NCBI GenBank assembly: GCA_001567185.1
Contig: LNFR01000076.1
Location: 1 to 45,809 of the forward strand
Direction of reading: 5' to 3'
DNA length: 45,809 nucleotides
DNA from: Bacteroidetes bacterium OLB12
Lineage (GTDB): Bacteria; Bacteroidota; Bacteroidia; Cytophagales; Cyclobacteriaceae
Below are positions 36,498 through 45,809 of this stretch, piece after piece. The notes below the pieces were generated by a model. The model saw nothing but the letters and a program-made list of their open reading frames with translations, was not told the origin of the DNA and made no database searches. Within the stretch, counting starts at the first letter, position 1, and each line of letters opens with the position of its first letter. Position numbers and translations under genes: made by a program.

Positions 36498-37386
36498 CCG
36501 CCACTTTCTGGTTTTCTTTTTTGATTGGCTCCCCGGTTATTTTTTCAAGTTTTACGGTAAAAGTAGTTCCATTCCCTTCTTCGCTTTGGCAATAAATCTC
36601 ACCGCCCATTTTCTCAATCAGGGTTTTTACAATTGATAACCCAAGACCGGTAGAGCTTTCTCCTCCGGTAGGCCGGGCAGAAAGTCGTTGAAACTTCCGG
36701 TAAAGATTCTTCTGATCTTCTCTGGATATACCCGGGCCTTCATCCCTTACTCCTATTGCATACTTATCGCCCTTTTCCTCTATTGAAACGTAAATGTTTT
36801 TCCCTTCCGGAGAAAATTTAAGCGCATTCGAAATCAGGTTTTCAAAAATACGGTTCAGGTACATTTTGTCGGCCAGCACAAAGGCTTGTGCGGGGGGGTC
36901 AAACTGAATTTGAATTTTTTTCTTTACTGCCAGGGCCCGGTAATTTTTAACTAACGAGCCCAGGGCTAATACCAGATTAATTTGTTCGGGTGTTTGATCA
37001 ATGCCTTGCTCTTCGAGCCTGCGATTGTCCAACAAATTTCGAATCATACTTAAACCATCGGCTACGATCTGATGAATTTTACCCAGATATTCGCGTTGCT
37101 CTTCGGTAAGATTTTCGTTGGTAAGTTCCATTAATTGGATAAGCGCAAAAATGCGATTGAATGGCCCCTTCAGATCGTGCGACACCAGGCCAATAAGCTG
37201 TTGCTTTTCGTGCACCAGGCCACCTACTTCTTTATTGCGTTTTTCCTGCTCTTGTATCTGCCGTTTTATCTCCCGGCTTTGCACCAAAATAAGTTTGCTC
37301 TTTTGCTTCAGTTTCAGGTACGCCCGCACCTGAAGCAAGATTACAACTACCAGCAGGCCAATTAATATTGATATCAGAGGCTCCAT
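36490..37386 (-). CDS. Membrane histidine kinase
   Basis: About 298 residues from ATG at 37386. One transmembrane span near the N-terminus, a coiled coil, then HisKA with SHDLKGPFNR (His70), and HATPase with N box ENLISNALKFSP, G1 DEGPGIS, and GLGLSIVKTLIEKMGG. No sensor domain outside the membrane is present, so it may respond to internal or membrane signals. The natural partner is the convergent receiver protein at 36120. Confidence 0.93.
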   Translation of the reverse strand: MEPLISILIGLLVVVILLQVRAYLKLKQKSKLILVQSREIKRQIQEQEKRNKEVGGLVHEKQQLIGLVSHDLKGPFNRIFALIQLMELTNENLTEEQREYLGKIHQIVADGLSMIRNLLDNRRLEEQGIDQTPEQINLVLALGSLVKNYRALAVKKKIQIQFDPPAQAFVLADKMYLNRIFENLISNALKFSPEGKNIYVSIEEKGDKYAIGVRDEGPGISREDQKNLYRKFQRLSARPTGGESSTGLGLSIVKTLIEKMGGEIYCQSEEGNGTTFTVKLEKITGEPIKKENQKVAVN

Positions 37387-37491
37387 ACATTTACCGGAAA
37401 CAGGAGTTTTCGGGTCTAACAAGTAAATGTAGCGGTTTTAATATAGGTTCGCCACCCAAACCGGCCAATCAATGTCTTCAAATTTACAATT

Positions 37492-37945
37492 TTACAGGCG
37501 AATGCGCATTTCTTCGCGGTGTTTAACCGGAACTTTTACGGTAATGCCATGCATGCACCCGCACAAATCCAATATATTGTATTTCGTATTTTTTTCCGCC
37601 CAGTAAATTCTTGATGGCATCTACCAATCCCAATTCCTTCAGCGAAAGCGTGGCTTCTAATGGTACCATAAAATCAGAACGCGGTGAAATCTTCAGTTTC
37701 ATTTTCTGTCTTACTTCGGCCGAAGATTTTCCATTCACCAATACATCCACATGAATTTCTTTTAGTGTCATGCCCACCGTATTGGGATTGTAAAAAAATG
37801 CCTGCGCCAGTAACTCGGGGCTGTTATTGTTGCCCAGGCGCACCTCCACATTGCGAATACCCTTAAACTCAATGTCCTCTTTGGGGGCACATGCGTATGT
37901 TAGAAATAGAAAAAAAGTGGCTAAAAGGTTAATTCTTCTGTTCAT
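37492..37945 (-). CDS. LEA-like lipoprotein (frameshifted)
   Basis: 150 residues when joined. Lipoprotein signal from ATG at 37945 (lipobox LTYAC). The mature part has the late-embryogenesis-abundant type-2 pattern: FKGIRNVEVRLG, AQAFFYNPNTVGMTLKEIHVDV. One extra base near 37548-37552 breaks the end; the other frame continues GITVKVPVKHREEMRIRL. Function unknown. Confidence 0.8.
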
Positions 37946-37995
37946 GCGCCTCAAAGTTAAGTTCTGCATGTAAATTCGCCCCACAAATTTTTGAA

Positions 37996-38616
37996 ATGCC
38001 GCTTACCGACAAACTGAATATGCTTGCAGATGGCCTGGCCGAACAGGGTTATGCTGTAATTGATCATTTTCTTTTGCCCGATGAGGTGCAAACCATTTTA
38101 CAACTTGACGAATTTCAAAATGGTTTGTTACAGTTTAAGAAAGCGGGTATTGGGCAGCAGCAGGAAAAACAAATTAACGAAAGTATCCGGGGCGATTACA
38201 TTCAGTGGATTGACCGAAACACCGCACCACCCCCGCTACAAGTTTATCTTGAAAAGCTTAATACCCTGATGGGATTTGTTAACCAGACTTTATACCTCAG
38301 CCTGAAGGATTATGAGGTGCATCTTACACAATATCCCCCTGGCACATTTTACAAACGGCATCTCGATCAATTTAAAAAAGATGATCATCGAAAACTTTCT
38401 GCCATCTGCTATCTTAATCCCAACTGGAAAACTATGGAGGGTGGCCAGTTGCGCCTGTACCTGCAAAACAAAACCGAGGATGTATTACCCGAAGCGGGCC
38501 GCTTAGTTTGTTTTCGAAGTGACTTACTGGAACATGAGGTTTTGCCTGCCACACGCCCGCGGTTAAGTTTAACCGGCTGGTTGCTGGATCAGGTGGCCGA
38601 TTTACGCCATCTTTGA
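37996..38616 (+). CDS. 2-oxoglutarate/Fe(II) oxygenase (prolyl-4-hydroxylase-like)
   Basis: 206 residues. Iron ligands His122-x-Asp124 (KRHLDQF) and His180 (LLEHEVLP), with Arg189 for 2-oxoglutarate. The region around YYPPGTFY and LNPNWKTMEGGQLRLY is typical of the P4Hc/EGL-9-like small bacterial hydroxylases; some such enzymes modify elongation factors or ribosomal proteins. Divergent from the LEA-like gene. Confidence 0.92.
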   Translation: MPLTDKLNMLADGLAEQGYAVIDHFLLPDEVQTILQLDEFQNGLLQFKKAGIGQQQEKQINESIRGDYIQWIDRNTAPPPLQVYLEKLNTLMGFVNQTLYLSLKDYEVHLTQYPPGTFYKRHLDQFKKDDHRKLSAICYLNPNWKTMEGGQLRLYLQNKTEDVLPEAGRLVCFRSDLLEHEVLPATRPRLSLTGWLLDQVADLRHL

Positions 38617-38664
38617 GTTGGAATAATCTTTACCAATTAAATCCCATTCAATACATCAAATCAA

Positions 38665-38672
38665 TATTTTTG
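38665..38672 (+). promoter_or_regulatory. -7 box of the fumC promoter
   Basis: TATTTTTG, an exact TAnnTTTG, 29 bases before the fumC ATG. No clear -33 TTTG at the expected spacing. Confidence 0.5.
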
Positions 38673-38701
38673 TTTTTTGAGTTTTTAAACATACTACCGA
38701 T

Positions 38702-40087
38702 ATGAGCTACCGCATAGAAAAAGACACCATGGGCGAAGTACAAGTGCCAGCCGATAAATATTGGGGTGCACAAACTGAACGCTCGCGCAACAATTTCAAA
38801 ATCGGGCCCGAGGCCAGCATGCCCAAAGAAATTATCTATGCTTTTGGTTACCTGAAAAAAGCTGCGGCCATCACCAATTTTGAACTGGGTGTATTACCTG
38901 CCGAAAAGAAAGATTTAATAGCCAAGGTGTGCGATGAAATTATTGCCGGCAAGTTAGACGATCAGTTTCCATTGGTGATCTGGCAAACCGGTTCGGGTAC
39001 CCAAAGCAATATGAATGCAAACGAAGTAATTGCCTACAGGGCCCACGTAATTAGTGGGGGCAAACTGACAGATGAGAAAAAAGTGCTGCACCCCAATGAT
39101 GATGTAAACAAATCGCAAAGCAGTAACGATACATTTCCTACGGCCATGCACATTGCTTCTTACAAGCAGGTGGTAGAAATTACCCTTCCGGGGATGAAGA
39201 AACTGCGGGACACACTCGCAAAAAAATCGGCAGAATATAAAAACATCGTAAAGACCGGCCGCACGCACTTTATGGATGCCACCCCGCTAACCCTAGGGCA
39301 GGAGTTTGGTGGTTATGTACAACAGATCGATAACAGCATGCGCGCCATTAACAACGCGTTGGAAGTTGTGAAAGAATTGGCATTAGGTGGCACCGCAGTA
39401 GGCACCGGGCTTAACACGCCCAAAGGATACGATGTGCTGGTGGCCAAACACATTGCCACATTAACCGGCTATCCGTTTGTAACGGCTCCTAATAAGTTCG
39501 AAGCACTGGCTGCCCACGATGCCATGGTAGAACTGAGCGGTGCATTGAAGCGGGCTGCGGTAGCGCTAATGAAAGTGGGTAACGACATCCGCATGTTAAG
39601 TTCAGGCCCACGCTCAGGTATTGGTGAAATTATTATCCCGGATAATGAACCGGGTTCGTCTATTATGCCGGGCAAAGTAAACCCTACCCAACCCGAAGCA
39701 TTAACCATGGTTTGTGCACAGGTAATAGGCAATGATGTTGCCGTATCGGTAGGTGGATCCAACGGCCATTTTGAGTTGAATGTGTTCAAACCCGTTATTG
39801 CAGCCAACGTACTGCAATCTGCACGTTTAATTGGCGATGCCTGTGTTTCGTTTAACGATAAGTGTGCGGTAGGTATTGAGCCCAACCTTTCCATCATTAA
39901 ACAACACATGGAAAACTCATTGATGTTGGTAACGTCTCTCAACTCACACATTGGGTACGATAACGCTGCCAAAATTGCCAAGAAGGCCCATAAAGAAAAT
40001 AAAACATTGCGCGAAGCTGCTATTGAATTAGGCTTGGTTACTTCCGAGCAGTTTGATCAATGGGTGCGGCCGGAGAAGATGGTGTAA
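38702..40087 (+). CDS. fumC: Class II fumarate hydratase
   Basis: Reversible hydration of fumarate to malate in the TCA cycle. 461 residues. Signature [11 protein letters not shown] at 318-328, catalytic region [11 protein letters not shown] (His189), and [13 protein letters not shown]. It is intact, unlike many neighbours. Preceded by a good -7 box. Confidence 0.97.
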   Translation: MSYRIEKDTMGEVQVPADKYWGAQTERSRNNFKIGPEASMPKEIIYAFGYLKKAAAITNFELGVLPAEKKDLIAKVCDEIIAGKLDDQFPLVIWQTGSGTQSNMNANEVIAYRAHVISGGKLTDEKKVLHPNDDVNKSQSSNDTFPTAMHIASYKQVVEITLPGMKKLRDTLAKKSAEYKNIVKTGRTHFMDATPLTLGQEFGGYVQQIDNSMRAINNALEVVKELALGGTAVGTGLNTPKGYDVLVAKHIATLTGYPFVTAPNKFEALAAHDAMVELSGALKRAAVALMKVGNDIRMLSSGPRSGIGEIIIPDNEPGSSIMPGKVNPTQPEALTMVCAQVIGNDVAVSVGGSNGHFELNVFKPVIAANVLQSARLIGDACVSFNDKCAVGIEPNLSIIKQHMENSLMLVTSLNSHIGYDNAAKIAKKAHKENKTLREAAIELGLVTSEQFDQWVRPEKMV

Positions 40088-40238
40088 TAAATTTTATATT
40101 CAGATTTCTGCTCCCCATTGCTGTACATGAAGGCGGTGAACCTACGCTTTGCCCACACAAAAGCGCTCTGTAATCATCATTTTCAAATTATTTTCTTACT
40201 TTTAACCTCATATTTAAACCAACACAACCCAAATCAAA

Positions 40239-40871
40239 ATGAAAACTAAAGTAGCCCTACTTTGCCTGGCGCTGATTTTTTCCGGCATGCAAGTTTTCGC
40301 CCAACTCTCTAAAGCAGAGAAGAAGGAATGGAAAAAGAAAGCCAAAGAATACGCCAAGAACCCGTCTAACCTAAAAACCTTTACCGAAGCCAAGCAGACG
40401 GCTGATAGCGACAATGCCTCGTTAAAAGGTCAGGTAAGCACGCTTAACACCCAGATCAGCCAGAAGAACACCCGAATTGCTGAACTGGAGGATCAATTAT
40501 CGCGCATGCGTGGCGATTTAACCTCAGCTAAAGCTGAACTGGATCAACTAAAGGCCGCACCTCCATCTACCTCCATGGATTTTTCAAAAGGAGTGGTGTT
40601 TAAAGTGCAGATCGGAGCTTTCAAAAACAAAGACCTGAGCAAGTACTTCGAAAACAACCCCAACTTTGGTGGCGAAGCAACTGAAAAGGGCGAACAAAAA
40701 TTTACCATTGGTATCTTCCGCGATTATTGGGAGGCTGATAAATTCAAAAAATACATGCGCGAAATGGGCGTGAAAGACGCCTGGATTGTGCCCTATAAGG
40801 ATGGCCAGCGTGTGGAAATCAAAGATGTATTGGAAGGCGTAGTAGCCGAAAAAGAAGCAACTGGCAAATAA
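40239..40871 (+). CDS. Exported coiled-coil protein with SPOR-like C-terminus
   Basis: 210 residues. Signal peptide (to VFA), a highly charged stretch, a coiled coil (about 60-110) and a C-terminal domain with FKVQIGAFKNKDLSKYF, FTIGIFRDYWEADKFKKYMREMG, resembling a SPOR (murein-binding) fold. Databases call similar Cytophagales proteins ezrin/radixin/moesin family. A terminator follows immediately. Confidence 0.75.
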   Translation: MKTKVALLCLALIFSGMQVFAQLSKAEKKEWKKKAKEYAKNPSNLKTFTEAKQTADSDNASLKGQVSTLNTQISQKNTRIAELEDQLSRMRGDLTSAKAELDQLKAAPPSTSMDFSKGVVFKVQIGAFKNKDLSKYFENNPNFGGEATEKGEQKFTIGIFRDYWEADKFKKYMREMGVKDAWIVPYKDGQRVEIKDVLEGVVAEKEATGK

Positions 40872-40890
40872 TACCGGTATGTTTCTTGCA

Positions 40891-40924
40891 GAAAGGCCTC
40901 GCTATAGCGGGGCCTTTCTTTTTT
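40891..40924 (+). terminator. Strong rho-independent terminator
   Basis: Stem GAAAGGCCTCGC / GCGGGGCCTTTC with loop TATA (40891-40918) and a T8 tail. The T-run overlaps the promoter region of the next gene. Confidence 0.92.
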
Positions 40925-40948
40925 ACCCCAATTCTATTCTTATTTTTG
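40919..40948 (+). promoter_or_regulatory. Promoter of the collagen-like gene, predicted leaderless
   Basis: An exact TATTTTTG at 40941-40948; TTTT about 18 bases upstream lies in the terminator T-run. The ATG at 40953 is only 4 bases after the -7 box, so transcription would start at or very near the start codon. Confidence 0.55.
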
Positions 40949-40952
40949 CCCG

Positions 40953-41734
40953 ATGTTGAAACTGGTGTGTGGTCTTTTTCTGAGCGTACTTAGTCTTGGT
41001 GCTACTGCTCAGATTCGTTTGGAAAAAACTGGTGCTTGAACGCGGTCAACGTTACCAGCTGGAGGGTTCCGACATTCTGGTGGTGGATACGCTCATTATG
41101 CGCGATTCCTCGCATATCATCTTAAATCGTAACAAAACAGATAACTACATCCACGCCCGCATTGCCAGCATTGGCAATGGTTGCACTATAGAAGGAAGCG
41201 GTAAAAGGGGAACTGATGGAACAAACGGAACCGCGGGCGCAGATCAGCTAAGCCCCTGCCGGCAGGCAAATCCGGGTGGCGATGCCGAAGACGGAGCCAA
41301 CGGTGAAACCGGAACCAACTTATTTTTTTACTCGGATGACATTCAGATTAAAGGCAACCTGACAATTAACCTGAACGGAGGCGATGGCGGGGATGGAGGC
41401 GATGGGCGGGCAAGGCGGGGGCGGTGGCCCCGGCACACGCGTTTGCCCCGGGGGTGATGGGGGCCAGGGAGGCAATGGAATGCGGGGAGGCAATGGCGGC
41501 AATGGCGGTAACTTTACCTTGCAATGCAAGCGTTGCCCCGATTACCAGGTATGGTTGGGAAGTAAATTATACATAAAGAATTATGCCGGCTTTGGTGGAA
41601 TGGGGGGCGAAGCAGGACGAGGTGGTTTGGCCGGATTAGGGCCGCTACGAGATGGCCGCAATGGAATAAGAGGAAGCCATGGCGAAGAAGGTGTGACTGG
41701 CAAAAATGGTATTGTTACCTTCACCCGGAATTAA
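40953..41734 (+). CDS. Collagen-like glycine-rich secreted protein (two frameshifts)
   Basis: 259 residues when joined. Signal peptide (ending ATA), a beta domain (LEGSDILVVDTLIMRDSSHI), then a glycine-rich region with GGDGG and GGNGG repeats and a Cys-rich segment (LQCKRCPDYQVWLG). Two extra bases break it: one A in 41023-41028 and one G near 41404-41406. Probably surface-exposed. Its stop is 3 bp before the recJ start. Confidence 0.75.
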
Positions 41735-41737
41735 CCA

Positions 41738-43436
41738 ATGGAAAACGCTGGCTATATAAACCCACACCGCCCCCTTCTGAATTAGAAGCGCTCACTAAAG
41801 CCATTAATGTTAATCCCTATCTGGCCACCGTATTGTGGCAACGCGGCATTTGCGATTTTGATAAAGCCAAAGAGTTCTTCCGGCCATCGTTAGATCACCT
41901 GCACGATCCGTTTTTGCTTACCGATATGCACGAGGCTGTTGAGCGTCTGAAACAAGCGATTGACAAGCAGGAGAAAATCTTAATCTATGGCGATTACGAT
42001 GTGGACGGAACCACAGCCGTGGCACTGGTATATAGTTATCTTAAAAATTTTTATCCGCATTGCGATTTTTATATCCCCGATCGGTATGCAGAAGGCTACG
42101 GTGTTTCCGAAGCAGGAATTATCTGGGCTGAAGAAAATAACTTTAGTTTAATCGTAGCGCTGGACCTGGGCATCAAAGCCTCGGATATGGTAACACTAGC
42201 GCGGCACAAAGGCATTGATTTTATTATTTGCGATCACCATTTGCCCGGAGGCGAAATTCCAAATGCCGTAGCTGTACTCGACCCGAAACGCGAAGATTGT
42301 TCTTATCCCTTTAATGAATTAAGCGGTTGCGGGCTTGGCTTTAAACTGGTACAGGCATATTCCACACGCTATGGCAATCCGAAAGATGCCTATCAATATC
42401 TTGATCTGGTGGTGGTAAGCATTGCTTCTGATATTGTTCCTATCAATGGTGAAAATCGGGTGTTAGCCCATTTTGGTTTACAAAAACTCAATCAATCACC
42501 ACGGCCCGGCTTGCAGGCATTAAAAGATATTGCCGGCATTAAAACCGACCTTGATGTTTCGGGTATTGTGTTTACGCTTGGCCCGCGAATAAATGCTGCG
42601 GGGCGGGTAGCCCATGCACGGGCAGCTGTCGAGTTATTAATCTGCAACACGTTGGAAGAAGCAAATGAACTTGCCGAGAAAGTAAACCTGAAAAACGACT
42701 TGCGCAGAGAGTTTGATCTAAGCATTACCGAAGAGGCCATCGCGATGATTGAATCAAATGAACAACTGCGCAATGCCAAATCAACCGTGTTGTTTAAAGA
42801 AACCTGGCACAAAGGCGTAATCGGAATTGTAGCAGCCCGGTGTGTTGAAAAATATTACAGGCCTACAATCATCCTGACTGAATCGAACGATAAGATAACC
42901 GGTTCGGCCCGCAGTGTTCAAAACTTTGATTTATACCAAGCCATTCATGCCTGCAGCGACCTGCTAGAGAAATTTGGTGGTCATAAATATGCAGCGGGGT
43001 TAACCATGAACAAATCGAACCTGGCAGCTTTTCAGCAACGATTTGAAGAAGTGGTGGCACAAAATCTTACCGAAGAAATGCTTACTCCTATTGTTGAAAT
43101 AGACACCCCTGTTCAGTTCGATGCCCTCAATACTAAGTTTAATAATGTGCTGAAGCAGATGGCCCCCTTTGGTCCGGAAATCATAAACCGGTTTTCGAGG
43201 CTAAAGGGGTATTTGTACAAAATGCCCTTAGTAGTTTTAAAGACCGGCACGTTCGCTTTCTGGCGGGGCAGGAAGGCAACGAATCTGTATTTAGTGTGGT
43301 GGCATTTGATGCTATGGAACACTACGAGGCTCTCGCAGGCGGGCTTACTTTTAGAATGGCATTTACGTTTGACGAAAACTCTTACAATGGACTTACCTCC
43401 ATGCAACTGCGGGTTAAGGACCTTAAATTTGATTAA
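41738..43436 (+). CDS. recJ: Single-stranded-DNA exonuclease RecJ (two frameshifts)
   Basis: 566 residues when joined. DHH phosphoesterase motifs: [12 protein letters not shown] (motif I), [10 protein letters not shown] (DHH), and the DHHA1 [27 protein letters not shown] missing A near 41742-41745 hides the N-terminus (start ATG 41738, giving [13 protein letters not shown]), and a missing A near 43178-43180 scrambles the end, which should read [17 protein letters not shown] and finish VKDLKFD. Stop at 43434, 2 bp before lptB. Confidence 0.94.
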
Positions 43437-43438
43437 CC

Positions 43439-44182
43439 ATGATTTTGCGAGCCGACAACCTGATTAAACGTTACAAAAAAAGAACTGTTGTAAACAACGT
43501 TTCTGTATTTGTGGAGCAGGGAGAAATTGTTGGCTTACTTGGCCCTAATGGTGCAGGCAAAACAACCAGTTTTTATATGATCGTTGGGTTAATTAAACCC
43601 AACGAGGGAAAAATTTTTCTCGATCAGCAAGACATTACAAACTTGCCCATGTTTGAGCGGGCCAAATTAGGTATTGGTTATCTGGCACAAGAAGCTTCGG
43701 TTTTTCGGAAACTTACCGTGGAAGAAAACATTATGGCACCACTCGAAATGCGCAACATGACCAAGGCTGCCCGTAAAGAAAAAGTTGAAAAACTTCTGGA
43801 AGAATTTAGCCTTACGCATGTTCGAAAAAATCAAGGCGTGGTGCTTTCGGGGGGCGAGCGGAGACGCACTGAAATAGCGCGGGCGCTGGCCGTTGATCCA
43901 AGTTTTGTTTTGCTGGACGAACCCTTTGCCGGAGTTGACCCGATTGCCGTAGAAGAAATTCAGGGTATTGTTGCGCGGCTAAAAAAGAAAAACATTGGTA
44001 TTCTGATTACCGATCATAATGTGGACGAAACCCTTTCAATTACCGACCGCGCATATTTAATGGTGGAGGGCAAACTCTTTAAAGCGGGTACAGCCCAGGA
44101 GTTAGCCGATGACCCCATGGTGCGCAAAGTTTACCTGGGCCAAAACTTTCAGCTGCGCAGGTCGCAAGCTGTTAATCATTAG
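43439..44182 (+). CDS. lptB: LPS export ABC transporter ATP-binding protein LptB
   Basis: ATPase that powers LPS transport with LptFG. 247 residues. Walker [10 protein letters not shown] at 35-43, [17 protein letters not shown] (Q-loop region), signature [10 protein letters not shown], Walker [13 protein letters not shown], and switch His in [10 protein letters not shown]. Intact. It lies 2 bp after recJ. Confidence 0.96.
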   Translation: MILRADNLIKRYKKRTVVNNVSVFVEQGEIVGLLGPNGAGKTTSFYMIVGLIKPNEGKIFLDQQDITNLPMFERAKLGIGYLAQEASVFRKLTVEENIMAPLEMRNMTKAARKEKVEKLLEEFSLTHVRKNQGVVLSGGERRRTEIARALAVDPSFVLLDEPFAGVDPIAVEEIQGIVARLKKKNIGILITDHNVDETLSITDRAYLMVEGKLFKAGTAQELADDPMVRKVYLGQNFQLRRSQAVNH

Positions 44183-44184
44183 GT

Positions 44185-44215
44185 TTTGCTAATCGGCCAG
44201 CCTGCTCTATTTTTG
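44185..44215 (+). promoter_or_regulatory. Promoter of the GH3 gene, nearly leaderless
   Basis: TTTG at 44185-44188, exactly 19 bases, then TATTTTTG at 44208-44215: a full consensus match. The ATG at 44225 leaves a leader of about 3-6 bases. Part of the -33 overlaps the lptB tail. Confidence 0.8.
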
Positions 44216-44224
44216 AGACAACCT

Positions 44225-45748
44225 ATGCAAATCCTGAACTCCATCCTCACCTGGGTAATGAAAAAACGCATTCACCAGATTGAATTGTTTAAAAAGTACC
44301 CGCACGATGTTCAGGATGAAGTGCTGAAAAAATTACTGAACACAGCACGCTATACTGAGTTTGGTCAGAAATACGCTTTCGATGATTTGGTTGACTATGA
44401 AGATTACAAGCGCAGGGTTCCTGTTCATACCTACGAGCAGTTGTTTCCCTACATCGAACGCTTAATGCGCGGAGAGCAAAACGTATTGTGGCCCTCAGAA
44501 GTTAAGTGGTTTGCAAAATCCAGTGGCACAACAAATGCACGTAGCAAATTTATTCCGGTTACAAGTGAAGCCCTGGAAGAGTGCCACTTTAAAGGCGGCA
44601 AAGACTTGTTGTCTATCTATGTAAACAACTACCCCGACACCAAAATATTTACCGGTAAAAACCTGGCCGTAGGGGGTAGCTCACAGGTAAATGAATTTGA
44701 GCCAACCGCATCTTCGCATTATGGCGATGTGTCGGCTGTAATTATGCAAAACCTGCCCCCCTGGGCGCAGTTCATTCGCACCCCAAGTTTGGAAGTAGCG
44801 CTTATGCCCAACTGGGAAGAAAAAATAGAACGGCTTGCGCGCGAAACCATGGATGTGAATGTAACCAACATTGCAGGAGTGCCCACATGGACCGTCTTGC
44901 TGTTGCAGTACATTCTTAAAAAAGAAAACAAAAGTTCTATACTCGAAGTTTGGCCCAACCTCGAAGTCTTCTTTCATGGTGCAGTAGCCTTTAAACCCTA
45001 TCGCAACTTGTTCCGCTCATTAATTCCAAGCGATAACATGAAGTATTGGGAAACCTATAATGCAAGCGAAGGTTTTTTTGGTATTCAGGATCAACCCAAT
45101 TCGGAAGATCTGTTACTTATGCTGGACTATGGTGTGTACTATGAATTTATCCCAACCGATCAGCTCGATAACCACTATCCAGAAGCAATTTCGCTGGCCG
45201 ATGTAGAAGTGGGTAAAAACTACGCCATGCTGATTACCACCAATGCCGGCTTATGGCGCTACAATATTGGCGATACTGTTAAGTTCACTTCGGTTTCACC
45301 ATACCGCATCCGAATCTCTGGCCGCACCAAACATTTTATAAATGCATTTGGCGAGGAGGTTATCATTGAAAATGCCGAAACGGCAATTACCAAAGCGTGT
45401 GAACAAACTGGCGCTGTAATCGATAACTTCACTGCCGCACCCATCTATCTCGAAAAATCAAAACGAGGCGGCCACGAGTGGATTATTGAGTTTAGAGTAA
45501 AGCCCAGGGATTTAGACGAATTCAGAAGTGTATTGGACGAAACATTGCGCAAAGTAAACTCCGATTACGATGCCAAACGCACCCATGACATTGCCCTGGT
45601 AGCACCCACCATACACGCTGTAAGCGAAGGAACATTTTATAACTGGATGAAAAAACGTGGCAAACTGGGCGGCCAGAATAAAGTGCCCCGCCTGAGCAAC
45701 TCCCGCGAATATGTGGATGAAATTCTAACAATGATATCTGCCAATTAA
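44225..45748 (+). CDS. GH3-family acyl-acid amido synthetase-like protein
   Basis: 507 residues. Adenylating enzyme of the ANL group related to plant GH3 proteins that join hormones to amino acids; in bacteria the substrate is unknown. ATP-binding motif SSGTTNARSKFIPVT, FHGAVAFKPYRNLF, YNASEGFFGIQ (A-motif 2) and YRIRISGRTKHFINAFGEE (hinge). Start chosen at 44225, inside a longer frame, because it follows the perfect promoter and begins the conserved region. Confidence 0.9.
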   Translation: MQILNSILTWVMKKRIHQIELFKKYPHDVQDEVLKKLLNTARYTEFGQKYAFDDLVDYEDYKRRVPVHTYEQLFPYIERLMRGEQNVLWPSEVKWFAKSSGTTNARSKFIPVTSEALEECHFKGGKDLLSIYVNNYPDTKIFTGKNLAVGGSSQVNEFEPTASSHYGDVSAVIMQNLPPWAQFIRTPSLEVALMPNWEEKIERLARETMDVNVTNIAGVPTWTVLLLQYILKKENKSSILEVWPNLEVFFHGAVAFKPYRNLFRSLIPSDNMKYWETYNASEGFFGIQDQPNSEDLLLMLDYGVYYEFIPTDQLDNHYPEAISLADVEVGKNYAMLITTNAGLWRYNIGDTVKFTSVSPYRIRISGRTKHFINAFGEEVIIENAETAITKACEQTGAVIDNFTAAPIYLEKSKRGGHEWIIEFRVKPRDLDEFRSVLDETLRKVNSDYDAKRTHDIALVAPTIHAVSEGTFYNWMKKRGKLGGQNKVPRLSNSREYVDEILTMISAN

Positions 45749-45773
45749 GCACAGGCCGCTTTCCTCCACTCAT

Positions 45774-45804
45774 CCCAAAATGCTTTTGGGGTGTTTTCTT
45801 TTTT
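45774..45804 (+). terminator. Terminator after the GH3 gene
   Basis: CCCAAAA/TTTTGGG stem with a TGC loop (45774-45790), then a T-rich tail. Confidence 0.75.
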
Positions 45805-45809
45805 CCGCA

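Overview
The window looks like a chromosomal segment of a member of Bacteroidota, most likely order Cytophagales. The signs are secreted proteins with type IX secretion C-terminal domains (a subtilase and a CHU_C/gliding-type protein), two DUF6089 outer-membrane proteins, a bacterial GH3 protein beside lptB, two tandem OmpH/Skp genes under bamA, no Shine-Dalgarno leaders, and several matches to the Bacteroidota promoter (TTTG, about 19 bases, TAnnTTTG). Most of it is ordinary core genome. I see no rRNA, tRNA, CRISPR, phage or transposase gene.

Layout. 1-8325 (all minus): gyrA (cut by the window edge), an outer-membrane protein, a COG3014 lipoprotein with LpoB, rpe, and a T9SS subtilase with a lipoprotein. 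8365-12296: a TrpF-like protein that has lost its catalytic motif, trmB-folC, an OMP beta-barrel protein, and a PlsC-type acyltransferase. 12296-15972 (minus) is a run of overlapping genes: MBL-fold hydrolase, a 27-codon ORF, patatin, hutU and plsC, every junction sharing bases. 16068-17310: accA and a separate 27-aa membrane peptide gene with its own promoter and terminator. 17484-23111 is the only clearly accessory part: a DUF6134-SDR-epimerase operon and a T9SS type-B secreted protein, set among dispersed repeats and a segmental duplication. 23066-31914 (minus) is the conserved envelope cluster alpha/beta hydrolase-CBS-nadK-DUF6089-DUF6089-uppS-bamA-ompH-ompH. 31960-45809: cvpA-yqeY divergent from pdxJ-YHS, a long esterase, a convergent response regulator/histidine kinase pair, a LEA-like lipoprotein, a 2OG oxygenase, fumC, a coiled-coil SPOR-like protein, then collagen-like protein-recJ-lptB-GH3.

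How the genes work together. bamA, the two ompH genes, uppS, lptB, lpoB, accA and plsC all serve envelope building (outer-membrane protein assembly, undecaprenyl carrier, LPS export, murein synthase activation, fatty acid and phospholipid synthesis). nadK, pdxJ, folC, rpe and fumC are central metabolism. The secreted subtilase and CHU_C protein would leave by the type IX system.

Data quality. At least 22 single-base indels, mostly in or beside homopolymers, break 14 of about 46 genes, including essential ones such as gyrA. This pattern points to uncorrected long-read sequence error rather than real pseudogenes. For each broken gene I give the full span obtained by joining frames and the approximate indel position; joined lengths are in codon register in every complete case. 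The most interesting real structures are the 185-bp duplication that brackets the CHU_C gene and carries remnants of two genes, the 190-bp hairpin-rich dispersed repeat, the two small ORFs, the degenerate TrpF, and predicted leaderless or nearly leaderless promoters.
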